Of a DNA stretch of 64,000 nucleotides, positions 10,589-21,673 are shown piece after piece. The position numbers and the translations under genes are program-made. The stretch's first letter is position 1. Every line of letters begins with the position of its first letter. The notes beneath the pieces are model-generated. The model searched no databases. It was not told where the DNA came from and saw only the letters and a program-made list of their open reading frames with translations. Source of the DNA: Hemerocallis citrina (taxonomy: Eukaryota; Streptophyta; Magnoliopsida; Asparagales; Asphodelaceae); contig CM030362.1 of the NCBI GenBank assembly GCA_017893485.1, forward strand, positions 36,525,565 through 36,589,564, written 5' to 3'.

Positions 10589-11096
10589 TGATACACATCA
10601 AAGCTGGAGAAGAGGTAGGAAGTTGAATGGTGATCAGTTGCAGAGTGTATCAGCTGGTATAGAATGTATCAGTTTGGGTTTTTGGTATCAGTTGGTCTTT
10701 TTTGTAAATAACAAATAATTGTTGGGGTCTTTGTGTAATAATTGGGGGGGGGGGGGGGGGGGGGGGGTGTTAAATCAGTTAGGCAGTTAGGAAATTAGTT
10801 GAAGGGGGACCATTTGTAACTGAATGTAAAGTTGATATTCAGCACATGTCTGTAATCACTTTTGGCTATAAATACAGAGGATCAGATGGAGCTGATCATG
10901 CATTGATTGAACACCTTCTTCTTGTCTTCTTGATTCTTCCTTTCTTGATTCCATTAGAGCTCTGGTTCTTCTCCCTCAAACCCTAGCTCTTATCTTCTAC
11001 TACCTACTCTAATTCCACCATTAACAAGTTCCAAATGCCTTATAGGAAAGCTCTCAAGACACCTGCAACGGCTGCAGGAGAGTTGGAGACACATCA
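10589..11096 (+). repeat. 5' LTR of gypsy element
   Basis: Begins TGATACACATC, contains a poly-G run (about 10745-10767), has TATAAATA near 10866 as the likely promoter and ends GACACATCA. The Gag start codon at 11035 lies inside the LTR. Confidence 0.92.
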
Positions 11097-12280
11097 ATTG
11101 GTATCAGAGCCGTACGATCCAACGGCCAGTTATGTTGATGGCGTGGAAACTCACCAAGAAACAGAAGGAGTGACTGGTATGAGGGTGCTAGGTGCAGCTC
11201 CAGAAACCAATGATCATCTTCAACCCCAGTTTTTAGCTGATCGCATTGGATGTGTTGAAAATCAAGTCAGCGATTTAACTTCTCAGAATGCGATGATTCT
11301 GGCTCGGTTACAGCATTTGTCTCAGCAGATTGGAGGTTTAGTAGCTGCAACCAAGCCAAATCAAGAATCCACAGGTGGAATTCCACCGTATATTTTATCA
11401 GGTTATCTCAATTCCCACATTAATAGATTTTCTATGGAAGCAAATCTTGGATCTTTTAATAGATTTGGGGAAGGAATTGTTAACAATCGAGGTAGTGAAC
11501 AAGTGAATTCATTCCCTAAGCCACCTAAGCTAGATGTGAATCTTTTTACGGGGAAAGGAGATGTTCTTAATTGGTTGTTCCAAATTGAACACTATTTTGA
11601 GCTATATCAGATTCAAGGAGGCGACAAAGTTAGAGTGGCATATTTTTTTTTTGAAGGATGATGCAGTGCAGTGTGTCGTTGGTTTCTTAAGGCCAATGAC
11701 AATGTAGTCACTTGGAAACAATTTAGAGAGGGAATTTGTGATAGATTTGGTCAAGGAATCTATGAAAATGCTGCAAGAACACCATGTAGACTTGAACAAA
11801 CTGGCACTGTAGTGGATTATCAAGAAAAATTCGAAAGATTACTTTGTTTAGTAGATGGTGATTGGGAACCTTACCTTGTTCAGCAGTTTGTGAGTGGATT
11901 AAAGGAGGAATTATAGCATGATGTGTTCTTAGCAGAGCCACAAACTCTTGGTGAGGCGTTTAAACTAGCAGGGAGATATGAGAAGAAAATTTAATGCATT
12001 AAGACACACATATAGACCCCAATACAAACCACAGTTTAGAAGCAATTTCCCAACCCAGGGAACTCATCCGCCTGCATCTTCTTCTACACAATCAGTGAAG
12101 CCAACAAATTCTACCAATCCACTCCTTAGAAGATTAACTCCGAATGAGGTGTGGGATAGAAGGAAAAGAGGACTATGTTTCCATTGTGATGAAAAGTTCT
12201 TGTCTGGCCATGTGTGCGCTAATAAGACCTATATGTATATGGAAGGAGAGTGGGATCTGGCTAGTTTGCAGAGTGAATAA
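11035..12280 (+). pseudogene. Gypsy Gag, interrupted by stops and a frameshift
   Basis: Starts at the LTR-internal ATG (MPYRKALKTPATAAGELE). A coiled-coil-like segment follows (VSDLTSQNAMILARLQHL), then the retrotransposon Gag domain (FTGKGDVLNWLFQIEHYF, then after the stop RFGQGIYENAARTP and VVDYQEKFERLL). In-frame stops fall at 11659-11661 and 11914-11916, and the frame changes before 11978. The C-terminal part has a degenerate zinc-binding pattern (LCFHCDEKFLSGHVC). Role: assembly of virus-like particles; not functional as it stands. Confidence 0.8.
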
Positions 12281-12304
12281 GAATTTACACAATTACTTAG
12301 TGAA

Positions 12305-12694
12305 ATGCAGTATGCAGAGTGCCCAAATGATGAAGAAGTCAAGCAATTAGCAACTGCAGGCCTTAGCACTGAGATGGATACTGAGTGTTTGATCCTTAAA
12401 GGTCAATTAATCAATCATGATGTCCATATATTGTTTAACAGTGGAGCTACACACAATTATATAGATCCATTCATTGTAGAGAAGACAGGACTCCAACTTT
12501 CTATTAAGCAAACCTTTAAAGTAAAGGTTGCAGGAGGGAAGGAGGTGGAAGGCTTTGGGTTGTGCTCTGGAGTTAGCATTTATTGCCAAGGATATCAGAT
12601 ATTGGATGATTTCTTAGTGTTTCCTATAGGTGGTCATGATATAGTATTGAGAGTCAAATGGGGTTATATACTGAAAGCATCACTTTTGTATTAA
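12305..12694 (+). pseudogene. Gypsy aspartic protease domain, catalytic Asp changed
   Basis: Follows Gag in frame after a stop. The family motif around the active site reads LFNSGATHNYID, with Asn where the catalytic Asp of D-S-G should be. Downstream LQLSIKQTFKVKVAGGKEVEG fits the retropepsin fold. The true frame is cut at 12661 by the 1.24-kb insertion, so the last residues of this open frame are foreign. It would have processed the Gag-Pol polyprotein. Confidence 0.75.
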
Positions 12695-13901
12695 CTTTAT
12701 TTCCTTATTTTTTTGAATGAGAATCATATGGGCATATGTTTGTATATTGTGTTTATTATAATATTAATGCAAGTGTCTGATATTCTATAAGGTTGATAAT
12801 ATGGTGTGAGGTGACACACAGAAGATCATATTATCAGTTCCCTATGGAATATATAAATAGTTCACAACCTAGACGGACTTGGACAATCCATTGGAAAGGT
12901 TGTAGTGTAATCTGGTATTAGTCTGTCTTGACTATAGGTTTACACTAGTACACTTTGTGTGTATTGAACAGGACCACTTGAGGTTGTTCTCTTTGTACTG
13001 ACTACAAAAGAGAACAAACACCTCTGTTATTATGGATGCTTATGCTCTTAATCCAGATATAATAACAGACATGTATATGCAGTGTGCATTACTTTGACTC
13101 ATAAAAGAGTGAGATTCATTATGGATCAACAACCTCTATGAATAGGGTAATAGCATTGTATGTATGATGGGCTGTTGATTGTAAAAGGAATCCATGTCCC
13201 GATACGTCGGGTTGATGATGTCCCCTTAAGGAGCTCATAAGGATTGTCATGTAAACCCTGCAGGTGGATTACATCCGACATGACAAATAAAGTTGAGTGG
13301 TACTACTTAAGGATAAAAGATGTTGATCAATATAGTTGTCAGTAACTTAATTTGATCGACGGACATTCGATATCTTAACATGGGGAGTTGAACGGGCATA
13401 TAATAAAAGGAGCCCATAAATATAATTTGGGATTAGGAAGGTAGTGCAACAATAGCTCCTTAGTGGACCGAGCTATTGTTAATGGGCCTGGGTTGTGTGT
13501 TCGGGCTGAACACGGGATACCCAGATTCGTTAGGAGACCTAACCCTAATTTCTCCTCATGGTCCCTGCCGTAGCCTTATATATATCCTCTATTCTCTGGC
13601 CGTCATTGACAATCTGAAATATAAGATTTTTTCTCAAAACTCGTGATTCACGTAAGGAGAGAAAGAGAGGTCAGCCAAGGAGAAGAAAGGTTGGGAGATC
13701 GTCGCCCACACGATGTCCAACCTGAGGAAGGAATACGTGCAGAAGATCTTGGGGTCGCTGTCGTCTTCTTCTCATCGCAGGTATAATTCGTGAACCCTAG
13801 ATTTCGCTATATAGGGTTAGATCACGTATTTAATCTGTTAAATTTTTAACAATCGATACGCACACCAATCCGTAGTCCTAGGAATCATCTCAGTTCCATC
13901 A
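12662..13901. mobile_element. 1.24-kb insertion in gypsy pol, flanked by 97-bp direct duplication
   Basis: The host gypsy sequence 12565-12661 is repeated almost exactly at 13902-13998, and the 1240 bp between have no counterpart in a gypsy pol. The insert has no coding signal but resembles a solo LTR: a TATATATATCC box near 13579, transcript-leader-like AGGAGAGAAAGAGAGG, and CGCAGGTATAATTCGTGAACCCTAG near 13776 resembling a splice donor in copia LTRs. The usual 5-bp target duplication is replaced by the 97-bp one, so gene conversion or template switching may be involved. Confidence 0.55.
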
Positions 13902-14085
13902 CTCTGGAGTTAGCATTTATTGCCAAGGATATCAGATATTGGATGATTTCTTAGTGTTTCCTATAGGTGGTCATGATATAGTATTGAGAGCCAAATGGAT
14001 GAAGCAAGTTAGGGAGCATACTGTGAATATGGTTGACAAAAGTTTGAGATTTTGACATCAAGGGAGGAATTGGACTCTACAAGGA

Positions 14086-17049
14086 TTGAAACCTAGTCCT
14101 ACTCAGCTAATGAATGAAAAAGAAGTAAGTAAGATCACCTTATTAACTCATCGGGGGTTTGTGTTGTATTTGATCAACACTGCAATGGGTCATGCTGCTC
14201 AAGAACCCTTGCCTCCTGATATGGAAACTTTGTTACAAAATTTTCATGAAACATTTGATGAACCCAAAGGGCTACCCCCTAATCGATCATGTGACCACCA
14301 GATTCCATTAGTTGAAGGATCTAAGCCAATTTGCATAAGGCCATATAGGCACTCTTTTGTAGAGAAAAATGCTATAGAAGAAATTGTTGCTGACATGCTC
14401 TCCCAAGGTATTATCAGACCAAGTACAAGTTCTTACTCCTCTCCGGTGGTGCTAGTAAAAAAACATGATGGGTCTTGGAGAATGTGTGTTGACTATAGAT
14501 CACTTAATCAACAAACTATCAAGGACAAGTATCCTATTCCTATAATAGATGATTTGCTTGATGAGTTACATGGGTCGAAGTTCTTCACTAGCTAGATTTA
14601 AGATCTAGCTATCATCAAATCAGAATGAAGAATAATGATATACATAAAACAGCATTTCGCACTCACAGTGGCCATTATGAGTTCATGGTAATGCCGTTTG
14701 GCTTGAGTAATGCGCCCTTTACTTTCCAGTGCCTCATGAATGATATCTTTAGACCCTATCTACGAAAGTTTGTTCTAGTTTTTTTTGATGATATACTGAT
14801 ATTCAGTAGAGATCGGCAGCAACACTTGAGCCATCTTCAGAAAGTCTTGCAGATCCTTCGTGAGAATAAATTGTTCATCAAAAGATCTAAATGTGCATTT
14901 GGGAAAAGGCAAGTTGAATATTTGGGTCACATAGTCTCAGATAAAGGAATTTCAGCTGATCCAAGTAAGATTGTTGCAGTCCAACAGTGGCCTACACCCA
15001 AGAATGTTAAGGCATTGAGGGGGTTCTTTGGTCTTACAGGGTACTATAGGAATTTCATCAAGAATTATGGGTCGATTGCTGCTCCACTTACTAATCTCAC
15101 AAAAAAAGAGGGTTTTAAGTGGAATGAGGTAGCTGCAGCTGCATTTGAAGCTTTTAAAACTGCACTCACTTCAGCCCCAGTGTTACAATTGCCAAATTTT
15201 GAAGAAACTTTCATAGTAGAGTGTGATGCTTGCAAGGAAAGGGTGGGAGCAGTTTTGTTACAAAAAGATCATCCAGTGGCTTATATTAGTCAAGCAATCA
15301 AGGGGAAGTGTATCTACTGGTCTGCATATGAAAAAGAGATGACAGCAATACTATTGGCTGTTAAGAAATGGAAGCAATACTTATTTGGTAGGAGATTTAT
15401 CATACGAACAGATCATCAACCACTTAAATATATGCTAGACCAAAGGTTGTCCACAGATGTGCAGCACAGTTGGTTGATCAAGCTGGATGGGTTTAATTTT
15501 TGTGGTTGAGTACAAGAAAGGAAGAGAGAATGTACCTGCTGACAGATTGTCAAGAAGGGATGAGGAGTGTTTTTTATGTCACTTGTCTACCATGGGAGCT
15601 GATTGGTGGCATGAAGTGTTGCAGATGAATGAAAAGGATGATTACTTCAAGGAGTTATCAACCAAATTAATGAAGAACCCAAATGCAAAGTTCACTCAAG
15701 TAAGGGGTGTTTGGTATAAGTCAGGAAAGGTAGTTATTAGTCCTACAACTGCATTTTGTCAAGTTTTGATACATGAGCATCATAATACCCCTGTTCGGGG
15801 ACACCCAAGCTATGATAAAACCCTTCAGAGATTAAGGGCTTCTTTTTGGTGGAAGGGCATTAAAAAGGATGTTTTGCAATATGTGAGGGAATGTATTACA
15901 TGTCAGACATCCAAATATGTTTGTCAAGCTCCTTCGGGGTTACTACAGCCTTTGCCAATACCTGACAATGTGTGGGAGCATGCAAGCATGGATTTCATTG
16001 AGGGTTTGCCCATCAGTAACAGGTGTTCAACCATTTTGGTGGTAGTGGATCGATTGAGTAAGTATGCACATTTATTCCCTGTGCAACATCCATTCTCAAC
16101 TAGTGACATAGTGAAAATATTGTTTGATGGTGTGTTCAAACTCTATGGGTTTTCTATATCCATAGTATGTGATAGGGGGTCAATCTTTACTAGTGCTATT
16201 ATGAAGGAGATGTTAAAATTACAAGGGACTCAACTCAAATTTACAACTGCATACCATCCACAAACGGATGGGCAAACTGAGGTGGTTAATAGATGTTTGG
16301 AGACTTATTTGAGGTGTTTTTGTTGCTTAAAGCCTAAAGAGTGGAGCAAATGGCTGGTATGGGCAGAGTATTGGTATAACACCTCCTAGCATACTGCTAC
16401 TAAGTCCACCCCTTATCAGATATTGTATGGAAGATCACCACCAACACTATTATCATATATTCCTTCAACTGCGAAGTGTCCCCAAGTTGCTGAGACATTA
16501 TTAGCCAGAGATGTTCATTTGCAACTTTTGAAGGATAATTTGAAGAAAGCTCAGAGTCGGATGAAGAAATTTGCAGACAAACATCGTATTGAGAGAGAAT
16601 TTGCAATAGGTGATTTTGTGTATCTCAAGTTGTAGCCTTATAGGCAAACATCAATTGCAGTTAGAGCTGTTCAAAAGCTCTCCCTCCTTTATTATGGACC
16701 ATATCAGGTCATCGAAAGAATTGGCAAAGTAGCTTACAGATTGCTACTTCTTGCAGCTACAAAAATCCATCCGGTATTCCATATATCTCAACTTCGCAAT
16801 CACATAGGCTCCACTGCTGGAATACAACAGTCTTTACCCACTCATGTCTTCAAAGCTTTACTTGAACCTGAGGAAATTATTGATAGAAGACCTGTAATTC
16901 GTAATAGGAAATTAATTTCTGAAGTTCTAATTAAATGGAAACATCAATCAGTCGAGGAGGCTTCATGGGAACCATATTGGGAATTGGTGAAAAGGTTTCC
17001 CCTATTCGACCTTGAGGCAACATCTCAGGGGATGGGGGGAGGAGTTTGA
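14086..17049 (+). pseudogene. Gypsy Pol: reverse transcriptase, RNase H, integrase, chromodomain
   Basis: Reverse transcriptase: SSYSSPVVLVKKHDGSWRMC, DYRSLNQQTIKDKYPIP, MPFGLSNAPFTFQ and the catalytic VFFDDILIFS. RNase H follows (FIVECDACKERVGAVL, TDHQPLKYML). Integrase: H2C2 zinc region (HEHHNTPVRGH and CITCQ), then DDE residues in SMDFIEGLP, IVCDRGSIF and GQTEVVNRCLE. A chromodomain-like end (VLIKWKHQSVEEASWEP) marks the chromovirus branch. Breaks: stop at 14593-14595, frame change near 15480-15510, stops at 16387-16389 and 16633-16635. The pieces are collinear, so one ancestral polyprotein is implied. It copied element RNA and inserted the cDNA; this copy cannot. Confidence 0.85.
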
Positions 17050-17553
17050 TACACATCAAAGCTGGAGAAGATGTAGGAAGTTGAATGGTGATCAGTTGCA
17101 GAGTGTATCAGCTGGTATCAGAATGTATCAGTTTGGGTTTTTCTGTATCAATTGGTTTTTTTTTGTAAATAACAAATAATTGTTGGGGTCTTTGTGTAAT
17201 ATGCGGGGGCCGGGGGGGGGGGGGGGGTAAATCAGTTAGGCAATTAGGGAATTAGTTGAAGGGGGACCATTTGTCACTGAATGTAAAGCTGATATTCAGC
17301 ACATGTCTGTAATCACTTTTGGCTATAAATACAAAGGATCAGATGGAGCTGATCATGCATTGATTGAACAACTTCTTCTTGTCTTCTTGATTCTTCCTTT
17401 CTTGATTCCATTAGAGCTCTGGTTCTTCTCCCTTAAACCCTAGCTCTTATCTTCTACTACCTACTCCAATTCCACCATTAACAAGTTCCAAATGCCTCCT
17501 AGGAAAGCTCTCAAGACACCTGCAATGGCTGCAGGAGAGTTGGAGACACATCA
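17047..17553 (+). repeat. 3' LTR of gypsy element
   Basis: Matches the 5' LTR end to end, with a shorter poly-G run (about 17205-17227), TATAAATA near 17325 and the same in-LTR start codon at 17492 (MPPRKALKTPAMAAGELETH). Confidence 0.92.
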
Positions 17554-17562
17554 CGGCCCTGG

Positions 17563-18600
17563 CTATGATGTCCATTATTTTATTTTAATTCATATTTACT
17601 CTCCAAAGAATAATTTGTCTCAATATTTCAAGAGATTGTGTATTGGGTTTTCAGAATCCTCCAATTTTGTATCTTTCATACTCACAAACTCAAAGGTGAA
17701 ACGATTACCAAAAAAGCGATAAAAAAACTCAAAGGTGAGAGGTGTTTAAAAAAATAAAAATAAAGAGTGTTTTATCATAAATATATATAGTATTTTTTAA
17801 AATTTAAAGAAAAATGTGAAGTATAGCCAACATGTTTCATTAATAATAGTAATAAAATAAACCAAGAAAAAACTGAGCAAAACTACAAGTACAAGTAAAA
17901 AATGAAAATAAAACAGTTACCATCCAACATTCCATCTGTATTCCGTTTGGGCTTGGATCAACGATGGCTACAGATGGGCTTGGCTCGGTAGCGGGTATAA
18001 AGAGCGTTGCGGTGCCGAGGAGCTCATCGTGGTGACCAGAGTAGACGCCGGACCCAAAGTGGAGATGAGGAACCATGATTGACTTTCTATTTTGAAATTC
18101 AAATTAGGGTTTCGAATTTCAAAATTAGATGGGAGGGAGAGATTGGGTTGAAATTTGAATTTTGAATTTCAAATTAGAGTTTTTAAAATGCAAAATCAGA
18201 TTTGGGGAGGATTTGGATGTGTTTGAATTTCAATTTAGATTTTGAAATTCAAACATATATGGAGTGGGAGATTTGATTGAAAATCGATTTTTGAATTTCA
18301 AATTAGAGTTTTTGAAATTCAAATATATATTTGAGAACGATTTGGTCAATTTTTAAATTTCAGTTAGATTTTGAAATTCAAAAAATATATGGAAAGGGAG
18401 ATTTGGTTTAATTGTGATATTCAATGTAGATTGTTGCATTTCAAATTTGATTAAAGGGGGAGAATAATTCAGATTTTGAATTTCAATTTAATTCTTTTTT
18501 TAATTCAAAACATACATGGAGAGTGGTGAGAGGATCTTTGGTTCACTTTTTGAATTTCAAATATTAATTTTGAAATTCAAATTATGCGTGGGGAGTGATG
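17563..18600. repeat. AT-rich flank with degenerate TTGAAATTCAAA repeats
   Basis: 17563-18075 has no recognisable gene. From about 18090 to 18600 the sequence repeats variants of TTTGAAATTCAAAT, itself a short palindrome, every 20-60 bp, mixed with GGGAGAGATTTGG-type spacers. The pattern suggests a decayed tandem array next to the large palindrome that follows. Confidence 0.5.
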
Positions 18601-18630
18601 GGCTAAGCTGTGATGAGCTGTGATGACTAG

Positions 18631-19034
18631 CGACCACAGTTAACTGTGGCCACTAATGGCACTCGCGGCCACAGTAGAGACCCAAATTGAGTCTTCTTCA
18701 CAAAGAAGAGGTCGAGAGCTACCTCTTCTCTGTGAAGAAGACTCAATTTGGGTCTCTACTGTGGCCGCGAGTGCCACTAGCGACCACAGTTACTACTGTG
18801 GCCGCGAGTGCCACTAGCGACCACAGTTAACTGTGGTCGCTAGTGGCACTCGCGGCCACAGTAGAGACCCAAATTGAGTCTTCTTCACAGAGAAGAGGTC
18901 AGAGCTACCTCTTCTCTGTGAAGAAGACTCAATTTGGGTCTCTACTGTGGCCGCGAGTGCCACTAGCGGCCACAGTTAACTGTGGTCGCTAGTGGCACTC
19001 GCGGCCACAGTAGAGACCCAAATTGAGTCTTCTT
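18631..19034. repeat. Multi-unit palindrome (nested inverted repeats)
   Basis: Alternating sense and antisense copies of one module: CGACCACAGTTAACTGTGG centre (18631, 18818, 18967), CACTCGCGGCCACAGTAGAG, CCCAAATTGAGTCTTCTTC and a GAAGAGGT..ACCTCTTC centre (about 18700-18730 and 18890-18920). Neighbouring copies are close to identical, so long hairpins of roughly 70 bp per arm can form in several registers. A weaker GGTCGC..GCGACC copy continues to about 19113. It abuts the 3' side of the PMD gene and shares its GTCGCTAGTGGCACTAGCGAC-like core with the right end of the MULE (about 22915-22970). Confidence 0.9.
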
Positions 19035-19441
19035 CCTAATGATTACAGCATAATCGCTGATGCCACTCGCGACTTATATTAGTTGTGGTCGCGATTGGCA
19101 TTAGCGACCACAGTGTGGTGACTTAATTAGCCTACAAACCACATGACTTGATCACTTCCTGAATACAAATCTGCAGTGCTACTTCAATTGCTCTACATTT
19201 CAAACACCCATTTAACATAATCATCTCGATACCCCAAACTATTAAACATACACTTCCCTCACAACAGTGGGAATGTACCCAATATTTCAACACCACAAAA
19301 ACCTTAAACATTCAAACAAACAAATTAAACATACCAAACTTAAACATACCACACTAATCTAGACTAACAAAAGTACATTAATATAGAATAACAAAAGCAC
19401 AAACTTGAAAATAGGAAATATACGAATATAAGACTACAGGG

Positions 19442-21673
19442 CTACGACGGGGTAAAGTAGTTTGGCTTGGTTCTCTTACGCACGGGCACCCGTCTACGAG
19501 TCACTTGTGTAACCTGGGAAATTAGCATCTCGTCTGGGATTTCTTCCTCAATTTCATGTGAAGGTTGTCCTTGCTCAGTAGGCGGCCGCTCAGGTTCTTG
19601 TTCACGGATGACCAGTGCATGTTGCACCGTTCGTTGTGGTTCATCCGTTTGCTCGTCACTATGTTCTTCTTCCCGTTCATCGACACGTCTTTCGAGACGT
19701 TTGCTAGGTCTTTCGAGACGTTTGCTAGATCTTGTTGCCATCTTCTTCTTCCTTTGCTTGCGAGTCGATGTGCTGTGAACGGGGGAGCTTAGCATTGCAT
19801 CAAATCTAGCCACCTCACCAACCTCCTCAATAGCCGTACGACACGGTGCGAGAATCTCGCGTGCAAGATCCTTTGCGGCTTGAGCGACATTGCTACCAAG
19901 TACTTGTGTGCATTTCCGTGCTACCACCCAGACTTGGTCAATCTGCAAAAAGAAATACAAAAAAGATTAATGATCTACTATGAACTATTAAATTAAACAA
20001 GTGCTAAATAAACAAACAAATTAAACAACCAAAATTATGTGAATCAAGAAAAAGATAACCGATCTATCATACAATTTTTCGACTTGAAGAGGCCCTCGGT
20101 TGGTACATGGCTTGCAAAGAGGAATGGGCGGGTGCGGGTTCGGCCTCGGCACTTGGTATAGGCAATTGGACACCAGTGGGTATTGAAGTACGGGGTGCCA
20201 CATACAAACGGGTGATTCGGTGATACCAAGATAGGTACGCAGCTTGGAGTGATCCGTCGTATGGTGGAATACCCGTTATAACAGTAGCACGCCTCTGCTC
20301 ATTCCAAGAGTTCACATGAACTTGATGATGTGAAGCCCAATCATGGTCGGGAACACGACCAACCCCTTTCACTTTGTGCAGGAGAGTGTCGTATGACCGC
20401 GGTGGGGGGATGTCTTGTTGTAGTCCAAATTGACGAAGCACGTGGTCGGGGAAGTACATCTCCACAATACTGAAATTGATAAGCGGTGATCTAGTCAACC
20501 AAAGATTGCTATGTTCGGTGCAGATGGGAGGCAACCTTTCCAATCGGTTGTTTGAGTATGGTTCCCAAACAACATACTCCTCTCTCAACATATCCAGCTC
20601 ATCTCTATAGTACGTTACCACCCCACGTGGGTTATCTCTCCACGTATGCCCACCGGACCAATATACTGCGATGGGAGGCAGCATGTCGGCATTCGCTGCG
20701 TCCCTCATCCACCCACTTGATTGCCGGGTGATGCGAGGTCTACCTAGGTGTAAATGTTCCCAACACCAGATCTGGAGCAGCAGCATTGGACCAGTCATCT
20801 CTTTCGCCATCAATGCCCCGCTACCAAGACTTCTATACAAGGATGCTAGTGCTGCACTACCCCTGCTGTATTGCCAAACTCTCGTCAAATCACTAATAAG
20901 CGGCAAATACATTATAGGTACCACGTCACCCATGGAGTTGGGAAAGAGAACACCTCCGAATACTGTCATCAGGTAAGCCCTAGTGTAGCATTCAATATCA
21001 TATTCACTGGAATCGTTGGTTAGGAAATTTTTAAATGTTCTCTTCAACCAACTTAGTCGCATTGAGACCCCATCAAATGTGCTGTCATCCGGCACCCGAC
21101 CAAGGAAGTCCTCCACTAGTTGTTCCTTGTTGAAAGCCATTGTTCCCGTCACCGCGAATCCATCAACTGGTAGTCCAGATATAACCGCGATATCCTGGAG
21201 TGTGACGGTCATCTCCCCAATGCCCAGATGAAACGTATGTGTTTCCGGCCTCCATCGCTCGAGTAAGGCTGTGAGTAGTTGTCTGTCGAGCTTGGTTTTT
21301 TCTATTAGACCTAAACCATAGAAGCTGGCCTGAACAAGGAGTTGGTGTGTCAGTGGATGCATAGGTAATGTCTCGTGCGTGCAGAAACTACAGTCTCGGG
21401 ATGTACCGTCCCACACCCGTTGGGAATGTGTCCGCTGCAACGTCAACAACGTCGGGTCATGAGGGCCTGGTCCCACAGGTGCAGCACGAGAAGAACTAGC
21501 TTCACCGGTCGGTGCAGACGTAGACGGGACATCGCCTTGGCCACCCTGAGGATAAAATAAACGATGTTTAGTGAACACTTCATATGTTGGCATATAGTAT
21601 TTAAACATTACAAAATAATAGTTCATACCTCAGACCTAGCACTCCTTGATCCCGCTCCCATCGTCCTGACCAT
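19442..21673 (-). CDS. Plant mobile domain (PMD/MAIN-like) protein
   Basis: Three exons on the - strand: 21673-21629 (starts MVRTMGAGSRSARSE), 21545-20073 and 19942-19442, with GT-AG borders and matching phases, giving about 672 aa. The centre carries the plant mobile domain (PF10536-type, as in MAINTENANCE OF MERISTEMS and phosphatase 7 long-form homologues): LDRQLLTALLERWRPETHTF, EMTVTLQDIAVISGLPVDG, RAYLMTVFGGVLFPNSMGD. The C-terminus is basic and low complexity (STRKQRKKK, RSSKRLERPSKRLERR), possibly a nuclear signal. PMD proteins act in silencing and meristem upkeep in host genes, but many copies, like this one, lie in MULEs or retroelements. The frame is uninterrupted, so expression is possible. 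The related copy at 46122 has the same small first exon and splice position. Confidence 0.75.

Larger units (their letters stand above)
10589..17553 (+). mobile_element. Ty3/gypsy (chromovirus-like) LTR retrotransposon, TSD cggcc
   Basis: Two LTRs of 508 and 507 bp are flanked by the 5-bp duplication cggcc (10584-10588 and 17554-17558). The primer site TGGTATCAGAGC is at 11099-11110 and a polypurine tract (GGGGATGGGGGGAGGAG) at about 17028-17044. The domain order Gag, protease, reverse transcriptase, RNase H, integrase, chromodomain is the Ty3/gypsy order. Several stops and frameshifts and a 1.24-kb insertion make it non-autonomous now. The LTRs are very similar by eye, which points to fairly recent insertion. 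Confidence 0.92.

Noticed and set aside
10745..10767. Poly-G runs as G-quadruplex regulators
   Set aside because: Homopolymer runs inside gypsy LTRs that vary between the two LTRs. No loops of typical quadruplex form, and possible assembly error.
18631..19034. CRISPR-like repeated modules
   Set aside because: Repeats alternate in orientation and have no unique spacers; this is plant nuclear DNA.
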